Of a stretch of DNA of 21,545 bases, positions 15,001 to 21,213 are shown piece by piece; the stretch's first letter is position 1, and each line of letters starts with the position of its first letter. The stretch lies in assembly GCA_002342585.1 (NCBI GenBank), contig DDQG01000041.1, forward strand, positions 45,360 to 66,904, in the 5' to 3' direction. Position numbers and translations under genes: made by a program. Below the pieces are notes generated by a model that saw only the letters and a program-made list of their open reading frames with translations, searched no databases and was not told the origin of the DNA. The DNA is from Prevotellaceae bacterium UBA2448 (GTDB taxonomy: Bacteria > Bacteroidota > Bacteroidia > Bacteroidales > Bacteroidaceae).

Positions 15001-16674
15001 GACAATCTTATTCCTGCATCTGTAACAGTCAACAACACAAGTGCTTACACCTTCAGCGGAGAAGGTAGCATCGACGGAGATGCTTCATTCACTAAAGAGG
15101 GCAGCGGAACGGTAACTATCAACACTCAGAACAGTTATACTAAGGGTAACTTCTTGAAAGGTGGTACTGTAAAGGTTTCTTCTCTAGCAAATCAATATAG
15201 TGCAACTGGTAACCTTGGAGGTATCACTAAGTCGGCAAGCCTCTTCACAATGGAGAATGGTGCAGTTCTGCAAACTACAGCAAACGTAGAACAAGCTTCA
15301 CCAATGAAGATGATAGGCGACGAAGGTGGTGTAATCAACAACTCCGGCGAATTCCTTATGAATGCAGCTATGTCTGGTACATTACTTACAAAGAAGGGAG
15401 CTGGTTCACTTAAGTTTGGTGCAAACAGCAGTCTTACTCGTCTTGTTGTTGCAGCTGGACATATCGACTGCAACAGCGGCAACCCAGCACAGACTGTAGT
15501 ACTGCAGAATGGTACCATATGGGACAACACTCAGGCAACTACCCACACCATTGAAGTACCAAAGAGCAAAACCGGAACTTGGAACCTCACCAACACATAT
15601 TATACAGCTTATGCAAACAAGGTTATTGGTGCAGGAACTCTGACTATCAACCCTCGCAACACAGTAAGTCGAGTTCGCATCTCTGCAAACATGAGCGAGT
15701 TCACAGGTACTATAAAGCATACAAATACAAACATTTGGTTGCCACTCGACAACTCTTACGGTTTACCAAATGGTACTCTCGACATAGCTGAGAACTGTAA
15801 TGTAACCAATGTATGTAAAGTTTTCAAGATTGGTAAACTAACTGGTAAGGGAGGTCTTCGTCAGCCTATTTCCGACTTCAAGAGTCAGGCTTCTGTAACA
15901 GGCAGCAACACTTGGAAGGTAGGAAACAGCACAATGGGTAACTTCACATTCGATGGTATCATCGGTGATGATGGTGGTACAAACAAGTCCATCTTCGAAA
16001 AGATTGGTACTTGCAAGATGACAGTTTCGGGCAAGTGGACCAACACAGGTACAGTAACCATCAGCGAAGGTGAACTGCAGGTTAAATCTGGAGCTGTACT
16101 TGGCAAGGGTGCTTTGACTGTTAAGCAGGGTGCTACTCTGTCTGGAGTAACTGGTTCTGGCGACCTCACAAACTCATCGTTTACTATTGACGGAACACTT
16201 CAAGTAGGTTCTTCAGCTACAAGTACTTCTGGTGCTATGAACTTCAACAACGCCAATGTCACATTCGGTGCAAACAGTATTCTCGCAACTGGAGTTCGCA
16301 AAGCATCAGATGCAGTCAGAATCAAGAACATCAAGACAATGACGATGAACGGAACTGTATCAGTTTATGTTCCAGCATCTCATGCCCTCAAACTTGGTGA
16401 CGAAATAGTTCTTTGGGAAGCTACCACAACAACTGGTTCTCCAAAACTGGCTAATGTAATTATCGACGACAAGTTCCAGTGGAACACATCTCGTCTCAAC
16501 GAGGGAATCCTCATTGTTGAAGAAATCAATCCTGCTACAGGCATCGATGGCATCAATGCAGAAACCTCTAAGTTTGCAATCTTCACTCTCGACGGAAGAT
16601 ATGCAGGAACAGATGAACAGACCCTTAGCAAGGGTATCTATATCCGTAATGGAAAGAAGATTATAGTGAAGTAA
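12091..16674 (+). CDS. secreted PL11 rhamnogalacturonan lyase fused to autotransporter-type beta-strand repeats
   Basis: A 1527-residue secreted protein. The signal peptide is residues 1-20 (ends FVFA). Residues about 21-630 are a polysaccharide lyase family 11 domain, which cuts the rhamnogalacturonan I backbone of pectin by beta-elimination: YNVYRDGT, Asp-rich calcium-type loops DVDGDGELE, DWDGDGKAE and DVDLDGRDE, the signature LGHGDAEHVSDLNP (411-424), and GDILGDWREEII. From about 640 to 1480 come Gly/Thr/Asn-rich beta repeats; at least four match the autotransporter-associated repeat (near 722, 1000, 1099 and 1302; for example FTKEGSGTVTIN then GGTVKV). The last 45 residues end GIYIRNGKKIIVK, like the LRR protein here. 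No SusC/SusD, transporter or sugar gene is adjacent. The PL11 call is firm; the repeat part as cell-surface stalk or glycan-binding region is inference. Confidence 0.9.
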   Translation: MKRNLLLLVVALLTTTFVFAQRKTDKLDRGLVAMKVSNGVFLSWRILGEEYYDVSYNVYRDGTLITTTPLNVSNYTDKTGTLTSKYTVEPVWNGSSQSGLQTKQKGVLSLGVQSPEVTPWASSYKEITLTHEGIASTLVPNDACCADVDGDGELEILMKFDNLSEAQQSYPKNGPTVGGKVTHEYTIFEVLKQNGKRLWWVNCGPNMGDFQNNEQNIVAYDWDGDGKAEAVMRAADGTVIHMADGTTYTVGNANVNVRAATGGGTNWFVTTDGEYLVYMNGETGKPYQCIPYPLKRLESGETDLAKAWGDGYGHRCSKHFFGAPYLDGRKPSIFLARGIYTRHKMIAYDVNPETHKLEVRWTWYNNTNGPWKGQGYHNYAIADVDLDGRDEIVFGSMVIDDNGKGLSTTGLGHGDAEHVSDLNPYIHGLEIYACLEDNPGNNYRDATTSKIYHRFMAGKDDGRAMAGNFCNDFPGSLGCSAREGAISLVKNEAVSGLGATGVNTNFRIYWDGDLCEETFNYLNGKNTEGCVVKYGSWTPIYTCEGSMTNNDTKGTPCYQGDILGDWREEIIMRTANNNIRIYSTPTATKWRNYTLWHDHQYRNAMVWQMCGYNQPPHASYFLGELEKITIAPPPLTLNGRTEVANGGAVNASLNNQHIIVCETNNTAVSIESGAKPYILTFNIPSWVQGSAPSECSTQNTKITYQTYTCDVTGGGLAGDARLIKQGDGILNLPKANFAHTGETTLWGGTVNFDGTMKQSPLMLHRFAELNSNGGEFKTITMEYGSILRPGGADNKGTITADSLGLGFGSRVIVDLYSDGTASDLLKLNKLGIERKTGTAWTTGGSEYLKPVIQLVGHPAGSETAVAPGKYVIAELSSAEGLKGSVENIILEGLEKQKKTIYIEDNKLIVEIIKMREASNVTWNGIDNGIWDFAETENFLNTSAGNEPTYFTAGDWVTFDESAANKTITISDNLIPASVTVNNTSAYTFSGEGSIDGDASFTKEGSGTVTINTQNSYTKGNFLKGGTVKVSSLANQYSATGNLGGITKSASLFTMENGAVLQTTANVEQASPMKMIGDEGGVINNSGEFLMNAAMSGTLLTKKGAGSLKFGANSSLTRLVVAAGHIDCNSGNPAQTVVLQNGTIWDNTQATTHTIEVPKSKTGTWNLTNTYYTAYANKVIGAGTLTINPRNTVSRVRISANMSEFTGTIKHTNTNIWLPLDNSYGLPNGTLDIAENCNVTNVCKVFKIGKLTGKGGLRQPISDFKSQASVTGSNTWKVGNSTMGNFTFDGIIGDDGGTNKSIFEKIGTCKMTVSGKWTNTGTVTISEGELQVKSGAVLGKGALTVKQGATLSGVTGSGDLTNSSFTIDGTLQVGSSATSTSGAMNFNNANVTFGANSILATGVRKASDAVRIKNIKTMTMNGTVSVYVPASHALKLGDEIVLWEATTTTGSPKLANVIIDDKFQWNTSRLNEGILIVEEINPATGIDGINAETSKFAIFTLDGRYAGTDEQTLSKGIYIRNGKKIIVK

Positions 16675-16700
16675 GAGACAACTTACAGTTTACATAATAA

Positions 16701-16742
16701 AAACGGGAATGAAAAAAATATTAAAAATTTTCATTCCCGTTT
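16701..16742. terminator. terminator after the PL11 gene
   Basis: AAACGGGAATGAAAA (16701-16715) is perfectly complementary in inverted order to 16728-16742, giving a 15-bp stem with a 12-base AT loop, ending in T residues. It lies 27 bp after the stop codon. Confidence 0.85.
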
Positions 16743-16744
16743 AG

Positions 16745-16774
16745 TTGTTGTTTAAACTATTATTTGTACTTTTG
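16745..16774 (+). promoter_or_regulatory. promoter of the XRE regulator gene
   Basis: TTG (16745-16747) and TACTTTTG (16767-16774) are separated by 19 bp, close to the Bacteroidetes -33/-7 arrangement. It begins right after the PL11 terminator and 27 bp separate it from the ATG. Confidence 0.6.
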
Positions 16775-16801
16775 CGAATCTTAAGATAATAAATCACTTC
16801 T

Positions 16802-17131
16802 ATGGAAGACATCTATTCACTTAAATTCTCTCAAATCTCGCGTCTCATCGGCGAGGGTATCAAAAAAGAACGTCTGACACAGAACATAACTCAGCAGGAT
16901 ATGTCTGATCAGATTAATGTTTCAGTATCATCTATCAAGAAAATTGAGAAAGGCGAGATTTGTTCGTTCGACTCTCTTTTGAGAGTTCTTAAGAGACTAG
17001 GCAAACTCGAGGTTCTCAAGCCATTGGTTGAGTCTGTCGATTCTCCTACACTCGAAGAACTGAAAGATATGGTTCAGGAAGCAAAAGCTGGTCAGCGCGT
17101 TCGTGCTAGCGGCAAGCATCTTCGTTCATAA
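16802..17131 (+). CDS. XRE/HipB-like helix-turn-helix regulator
   Basis: A 109-residue DNA-binding protein. Residues about 11-70 form an XRE-type helix-turn-helix: LIGEGIKKERLTQNITQQDMSDQINVSVSSIKKIEKGE, then the last helix FDSLLRVLKRLGKLEVL. The C-terminal 40 residues are helical and end in a basic tail (RVRASGKHLRS). Bacteroidetes proteins like this often precede hipA-type kinase genes, but here the next gene is a convergent phosphatase and no hipA is present, so it stands alone. A good promoter lies upstream. The target is unknown. Confidence 0.85.
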   Translation: MEDIYSLKFSQISRLIGEGIKKERLTQNITQQDMSDQINVSVSSIKKIEKGEICSFDSLLRVLKRLGKLEVLKPLVESVDSPTLEELKDMVQEAKAGQRVRASGKHLRS

Positions 17132-17182
17132 TCACCACAGAGAGTCCTGCCTGCAAATTTTTCTCAGCACTCTGCTTACTTA

Positions 17183-17204
17183 ATTCAACTTTTGCAAGTT
17201 GAAT
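17183..17204. repeat. palindrome ATTCAACTT-N4-AAGTTGAAT
   Basis: A perfect 9-bp inverted repeat with centre TTGC between the convergent XRE and phosphatase genes; its last base touches the phosphatase stop codon. The core TCAACTT-N4-AAGTTGA equals the palindrome at 79-96. It could act as a terminator, but there is no proper T-run. Confidence 0.75.
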
Positions 17205-17668
17205 CACTTAATCGTTTTCAGTAAAGCCTGGCAACCTTCAAGCACATCTTGCCAGGTAGCTTCAAAATTGTCTGTGTACCAAGGGTCGGCCACTTCCCCT
17301 GGTCGGCTTGTATAGTCCATCAACATGTGGATTTTTCCCTCTGGGTCGCCTCCACAGATGCGATTCATATTGCGGATATTCCACGAATCCATACCAATAA
17401 GCAAATCGTAACGGTTGTAATCAGAACTATTCATCTGCCTAGCAATCTTACCCTTACAACTTATTCCATGCTCTGCAAGTTTTTGTCTTGCAGGTGGATA
17501 CACACTATTACCAATCTCCTCTGTAGATGTTGCAGCCGACTCAATCAGAAACTGTTCCTCAAGTCCTGCTTTCTTCACCAAATCCTTCATCACAAACTCG
17601 GCCATTGGACTTCTGCATATATTTCCGTGACACACAAAAAGTATTCTGTATTTTGTATCCTTACCCAT
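17204..17668 (-). CDS. low-molecular-weight protein-tyrosine phosphatase
   Basis: A 154-residue cytoplasmic phosphatase. The P-loop V-C-H-G-N-I-C-R-S-P gives catalytic Cys13, Arg19 and Ser20, and the general acid is Asp128 in VADPWYTDNF. YDLLIGMDSWN and a C-terminal helix complete the fold at normal length. In bacteria such enzymes often act on tyrosine kinases of capsule or exopolysaccharide synthesis, but no such genes are in view, so the substrate is open. A minus-strand -7 box lies at 17712-17719. Confidence 0.95.
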   Translation of the reverse strand: MGKDTKYRILFVCHGNICRSPMAEFVMKDLVKKAGLEEQFLIESAATSTEEIGNSVYPPARQKLAEHGISCKGKIARQMNSSDYNRYDLLIGMDSWNIRNMNRICGGDPEGKIHMLMDYTSRPGEVADPWYTDNFEATWQDVLEGCQALLKTIK

Positions 17669-17705
17669 TCTAATCTATGCTTATTTGTGATTTCATATTA
17701 TTAAT

Positions 17706-17738
17706 TTTGTGCAAATATACGACAAATGCGTATTTTTG
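17706..17738 (+). promoter_or_regulatory. promoter of the DUF1294 gene, overlapping a divergent -7 box
   Basis: TTTG (17706-17709) and TATTTTTG (17731-17738) with a 21-bp spacer fit the Bacteroidetes promoter. A minus-strand TATATTTG (17712-17719), fitting the phosphatase gene, lies inside the spacer, so the two divergent promoters overlap. The expected start falls after the ATG at 17726, which rules that codon out. Confidence 0.6.
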
Positions 17739-17758
17739 TGTACCTTCGCAAACAAAAA

Positions 17759-18034
17759 ATGACGATTGAAAATATTTGTATATACTATCTGGCAGGAATC
17801 AATCTTCTGACCTTCCTTGTTTACGGAATAGACAAGTGGAAGGCAAGACACACAAAATGGCGAATCTCAGAAGCAACGCTTTTGGGACTCGCCATTATTG
17901 GAGGAAGTATTGGTGCCTGGTTAGGTATGAAAATTTGGCATCATAAGACGATGCACAAGAAATTCAAATACGGCATTCCTTTTATACTATTGCTACAGAT
18001 AGCAGCAACGCTGAAATTCCTTAGAGTTTATTAG
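17759..18034 (+). CDS. DUF1294 small membrane protein
   Basis: A 91-residue inner-membrane protein. Family marks are visible: hydrophobic start (IYYLAGINLLTFLVYGIDK), KWRISEATLLGLAIIGGSIGAWLGMKIWHHKT, the conserved H-K-T, and a second hydrophobic segment near the end. Three membrane segments are likely. The role of the family is unknown. The frame is open from ATG 17726, but that codon lies before the expected transcript start, so the ATG at 17759 is chosen. The last 14 nt overlap the end of the convergent flavodoxin-like gene. Confidence 0.88.
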   Translation: MTIENICIYYLAGINLLTFLVYGIDKWKARHTKWRISEATLLGLAIIGGSIGAWLGMKIWHHKTMHKKFKYGIPFILLLQIAATLKFLRVY

Positions 18035-18536
18035 CCAAAGCAACAACCTTTTGCTTGGTTTCCTCTGTCTTCTGTTCGTCAATCTTTGCAGATACGAAAC
18101 CCATATTCTCTGTTTTCCAGTAGTTACAAATGTCGCGGAACTCAGCAGTAGCTCCGTCATATACACCAGGAGAATAGGAAGAAACGAGCAGAGCCATCTT
18201 CTTCACCTTAGCAGGAGCATTAACGCAATACATACGCTGGATAGGAGCTTGAATCTGAGCATTTAGAGTAAAGTAATAGATAGGAGCAGCCAACACCAGA
18301 GCTTCAGCTTCAGCCATCAAAGGATACAGTTCCTGCATATCATCCTTCTGAATACAGGCACCATTGCCTTTGCCGTGACAATATTCACAGGCAAGACAGC
18401 CGGCAATCTTCTTCTTTGAAACATTTACTAGAGTCACTTCATGACCTGCTGCTTCAGCAGCCTTCTTATACTCTTCCGCCATCCAAGCGGTGTTGCCGTT
18501 CGCACGTGGCGAAGCCTGTAAAATCAGTACTTTCAT
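18021..18536 (-). CDS. flavodoxin-fold NAD(P)H-dependent oxidoreductase
   Basis: A 171-residue FMN-type reductase of the NADPH-dependent FMN reductase/iron-sulfur flavoprotein superfamily. The phosphate loop for FMN is ASPRANGNT (residues 8-16) and the second FMN region is APIYYFTLNAQIQAPIQRM. Between them is GCLACEYCHGKGNGAC with four Cys, a pattern like the [4Fe-4S] site of iron-sulfur flavoproteins, so a cluster is possible. Electron donor and acceptor cannot be told. Its promoter is at 18586-18616, and its 3' end overlaps the DUF1294 gene by 14 nt. Confidence 0.88.
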   Translation of the reverse strand: MKVLILQASPRANGNTAWMAEEYKKAAEAAGHEVTLVNVSKKKIAGCLACEYCHGKGNGACIQKDDMQELYPLMAEAEALVLAAPIYYFTLNAQIQAPIQRMYCVNAPAKVKKMALLVSSYSPGVYDGATAEFRDICNYWKTENMGFVSAKIDEQKTEETKQKVVALANKL

Positions 18537-18585
18537 GATTTATTTGTTTTAAATGTTAGAGGGGAGAAATAAAATTATCTCGCCA

Positions 18586-18616
18586 CAAAAGTACAAAATC
18601 TTATTTAAACAACAAA
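18586..18616 (-). promoter_or_regulatory. promoter of the flavodoxin-like gene
   Basis: On the minus strand TTTG (18613-18616), a 19-bp spacer and TACTTTTG (18586-18593) form a full Bacteroidetes promoter, 49 bp from the ATG. Confidence 0.65.
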
Positions 18617-18624
18617 GAAATATG

Positions 18625-18632
18625 TATCTTTG
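18625..18632 (+). promoter_or_regulatory. -7 box of the MATE gene
   Basis: TATCTTTG fits TAnnTTTG and ends 19 bp before the ATG at 18652. It lies inside the longer open frame that starts at 18553, which argues against that upstream start. Confidence 0.5.
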
Positions 18633-18651
18633 CACACAAAGAAAAAATGAT

Positions 18652-20016
18652 ATGGCAAGAATAAAAAACAAAGACAGAGACCGCATCGACTTTGGAAAGT
18701 CTAAAATAGAACCCTTATTTCGAAGTATCTTCTTCCCCACCCTCCTCTCGATGGTGTTTGCATCTTTGTTTACCGTAGCCGACGGAATATTTGTTGGACA
18801 GGGTGTTGGTAGCGACGCCCTAGCAGCCATCAACATTGTAGCGCCCCTGTTTCTTATGACTACAGGCATTGCACTCATGTTCGGAGCAGGAGTATCAGTA
18901 GTAGCAAGCATCCACCTTTCTCATGGCAACACCAAAGCTGCAAATATCAATATTACCCAGGCACTTGAAGTAGCCTCACTGCTGATGGCAGTCCTTTCCG
19001 TAGTGATATATATTTTTCGCACGCCCTTCCTGCGACTCCTTGGTTGCAGCGATGCACTCATGCCCCTGGCTCAGCAGTACCTCCTCTACATCCTTCCCGG
19101 TTGTGTTTTCATCATAAGTCAGTTAGTCGGCACCTTCGTAATCCGTCTCGACGGCTCTCCTAAATATGCTGCCACATTGGAAATCATTCCGGGTATTCTC
19201 AATATCTTTCTCGACTGGCTCTTTGTATTCCCCATGCAGATGGGCATTGCGGGCAGCGCCCTTGCATCCACACTCTGTTGTGCAGTAGCTGCCGGAATGG
19301 TAGCTTGGTATATGTTATTCCGCACCAAGACCATCCATATTCATCGTCTCAAGATAAGTCTCACCAGCGCCTATCTCACCCTGCGAAATATATGGTACAT
19401 GGCTCGTAGCGGTTTCTCTTCGATGCTTGGCGAACTCGCAATGTCGATGATACTGCTTACGGGCAACTACGTCTTCATACACAAATTGGGTGAAGACGGA
19501 GTAGCAGCCTTCTGTGTGGCATGCTACCTATACCCTATCGTATTCATGATAAACAACGCCATAGCTCAGTCGGCACAACCCATCATCAGTTTCAACTACG
19601 GAGCAGGCAACACCAAACGAGTGAAGGAAGCCTTCCACCTCAGTCTCCGCACAGCAGTCATCTGCGGGCTGTTAGCAACGGCTATACTCTCCCTTGGAGC
19701 CCATCCCCTTATCGGTATGTTCCTCCATGCAGGTACAAAGCCCTATGAATATGCCATCGCAGGACTTCCGCTCTTCGCTTTCTCAGCCATATTTTTTGCC
19801 CTAAACGTAGCAATCATCGGATACTATCAGTCCATAGAACAGAACACTCGAGCCACAATATACATGCTGCTTCGCGGACTCATATTCCTCGTTCCAGCCT
19901 TCATATTTATGCCCCAGTTTCTATCCACTCAGGGGCTGTGGCTTGCCGTTCCTGCCTCCGAATGCCTGACCTTTATTGTAATTCTCTTAACAAAAAAGAA
20001 AATGGAGTCTAACTAG
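18652..20016 (+). CDS. MATE-family multidrug/cation antiporter
   Basis: A 454-residue inner-membrane exporter of the MATE family, which expels drugs or other organic cations in exchange for Na+ or H+. About twelve hydrophobic segments form two similar halves. Family marks include FFPTLLSMVFASLFTVADGIFVGQGVG and DALAAINIVAPLFLM in the first half, and AQSAQPIISFNYGAGN, the typical second-half motif. The frame extends upstream to 18553, but that stretch includes the -7 box, so the ATG at 18652 (MARIKNKDRDRIDFGKSKIEPLF) is chosen. The substrate is unknown. Confidence 0.92.
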   Translation: MARIKNKDRDRIDFGKSKIEPLFRSIFFPTLLSMVFASLFTVADGIFVGQGVGSDALAAINIVAPLFLMTTGIALMFGAGVSVVASIHLSHGNTKAANINITQALEVASLLMAVLSVVIYIFRTPFLRLLGCSDALMPLAQQYLLYILPGCVFIISQLVGTFVIRLDGSPKYAATLEIIPGILNIFLDWLFVFPMQMGIAGSALASTLCCAVAAGMVAWYMLFRTKTIHIHRLKISLTSAYLTLRNIWYMARSGFSSMLGELAMSMILLTGNYVFIHKLGEDGVAAFCVACYLYPIVFMINNAIAQSAQPIISFNYGAGNTKRVKEAFHLSLRTAVICGLLATAILSLGAHPLIGMFLHAGTKPYEYAIAGLPLFAFSAIFFALNVAIIGYYQSIEQNTRATIYMLLRGLIFLVPAFIFMPQFLSTQGLWLAVPASECLTFIVILLTKKKMESN

Positions 20017-20084
20017 ATATGAGTGTAAAATAAAAATACAAAAATAAAAATGTGTTAATTATGAGAATAAAAATGTTCATTTTT

Positions 20085-20114
20085 TTTGTATATAATTTTC
20101 TTTCACTACTTTTG
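20085..20114 (+). promoter_or_regulatory. promoter of the DUF2582 gene
   Basis: TTTG (20085-20088), an 18-bp spacer and TACTTTTG (20107-20114) fit the Bacteroidetes promoter. The rest of 20017-20160 is AT-rich and holds nothing else recognised. The leader to the ATG is about 40 nt. Confidence 0.6.
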
Positions 20115-20160
20115 TAGCATCAATAGTATTTTAAATAATAACTCTTAAAATTTTTAGATT

Positions 20161-20376
20161 ATGGAAAAAACAATGATTGGAGAACATGCTGGCATCGTAT
20201 GGCGTGCTCTTAGCGAAAAAGGAGGTCTGTCGTTTGAACAATTACAGGCAGCAACTAATTTGGATTCAGCAGATGTGCTGACTGCTATTGGTTGGTTGGC
20301 TCGTGAGAATAAGATCAGTTTCACCAAGTCGAATGGCATTACATCAGTACAAATCTATCAAGAGAAGTATTATTGA
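20161..20376 (+). CDS. winged-helix protein, DUF2582 family
   Basis: A 71-residue protein that matches the small Bacteroidetes winged-helix family (DUF2582): GEHAGIVWRALSEKGGLSFEQLQAATNLDSADVLTAIGWLARENKI, a compact three-helix part followed by a beta wing (ISFTKSNGITSVQIYQE). The fold suggests DNA binding but members have no known target. It has its own promoter and a strong terminator, so it is normally a single-gene unit; the nitroreductase follows closely. Confidence 0.88.
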   Translation: MEKTMIGEHAGIVWRALSEKGGLSFEQLQAATNLDSADVLTAIGWLARENKISFTKSNGITSVQIYQEKYY

Positions 20377-20399
20377 TTTCCGCTTAGATAACTCGTTTT

Positions 20400-20429
20400 A
20401 CTGCGGCCCTTACGGTCGCAGTTTTTTTT
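20400..20429 (+). terminator. Rho-independent terminator after the DUF2582 gene
   Basis: Stem 20400-20408 pairs with 20414-20422 (9 bp, one G-U, 5-base loop), GC-rich, followed by eight T (20422-20429). Confidence 0.92.
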
Positions 20430-20448
20430 AATTGTAAAATAATTAAAT

Positions 20449-21075
20449 ATGACTATGAACAAGATTCTATCTGTATTTGCAAGTCTGTTTACTCTTATGG
20501 CTTGCAATTGTAACGAACCAAAACCTGAGGCTGCTACATGTTCAGACGGTCAGGCTATCATTGACAACATTATGACTCGTACAAGTGTTCGTGCATATAC
20601 TGAACAAACAATCAGCAACGACACAATCGAAACGCTGTTGCGTGCCGGAATGGCTGCACCTACAGCTGTTAACAGACAACCCTGGCACTTCGTAGCCATC
20701 ACTGACAAGGATAAACTGAACGGCATTGCTGAAGCAAATCCGAATGCTGGAATGGCAAGTAGAGCTCCGCTGGTTATCGTGGTATGTGGCGATATGAATA
20801 AAGCCCTTGAGGGTTCTGCACGGGAGTTCTGGGTTCAGGACTGTTCTGCAGCAACAGAAAACATCCTGCTTGCAGCACACGCCTTAGGACTTGGAGCTGT
20901 ATGGACCGGTCTCTATCCGAATATGGATCGCGCAATTGCTGTCAGCGAATTGCTGAAATTGCCAGAGACAATAGTTCCACTCTGTGCCATCGTTATAGGT
21001 CATCCTGCAGAATCGCCAGAGCCAAAGGACAAGTGGTTGCCGGAAAATGTGTCATACAATGAATATAAGAACTAA
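20449..21075 (+). CDS. nitroreductase-family lipoprotein
   Basis: A 208-residue protein with a lipoprotein-type signal (MNKILSVFASLFTLMAC, lipidated Cys19) followed by a nitroreductase domain: IMTRTSVRAYTEQ (phosphate contacts for FMN), AAPTAVNRQPWHF, and ALGLGAVWTGLYPN near the C-terminus. These dimeric flavoenzymes reduce nitro groups, quinones or related compounds with NAD(P)H. An exported, lipid-anchored form is odd because NAD(P)H and FMN are normally cytoplasmic. The third codon (ATG 20455) is an equally likely start. It begins 19 bp after the DUF2582 terminator with no -7 box between, so it may depend on read-through. Confidence 0.85.
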   Translation: MTMNKILSVFASLFTLMACNCNEPKPEAATCSDGQAIIDNIMTRTSVRAYTEQTISNDTIETLLRAGMAAPTAVNRQPWHFVAITDKDKLNGIAEANPNAGMASRAPLVIVVCGDMNKALEGSAREFWVQDCSAATENILLAAHALGLGAVWTGLYPNMDRAIAVSELLKLPETIVPLCAIVIGHPAESPEPKDKWLPENVSYNEYKN

Positions 21076-21159
21076 TAAGAAATGCAAAAAAACAAGGTAG
21101 TTGATTGCCTTTCTTAGCATGTGCATAACGGGAATACCCACTAGGACATTATAAATAAT

Positions 21160-21193
21160 TAAGCCCCAGCTTGCAATAACAAGTTGGGGCTTA
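21160..21193. terminator. bidirectional terminator between nitroreductase and Hsp20 genes
   Basis: TAAGCCCCAGCTT (21160-21172) pairs with 21181-21193 (13 bp, one G-U, 8-base loop), with T-rich sequence to the right and A-rich to the left. It suits both convergent genes. Confidence 0.88.
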
Positions 21194-21213
21194 ATTTATG
21201 AAAATTCAACAAA

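Noticed and set aside
16802..17131. Complete toxin-antitoxin module at the XRE gene
   Set aside because: No partner toxin frame is adjacent; the next gene is a convergent tyrosine phosphatase.
18553..18651. Upstream start of the MATE gene
   Set aside because: The extension contains the MATE -7 box and overlaps the divergent promoter; MATE homologues start near the chosen ATG.
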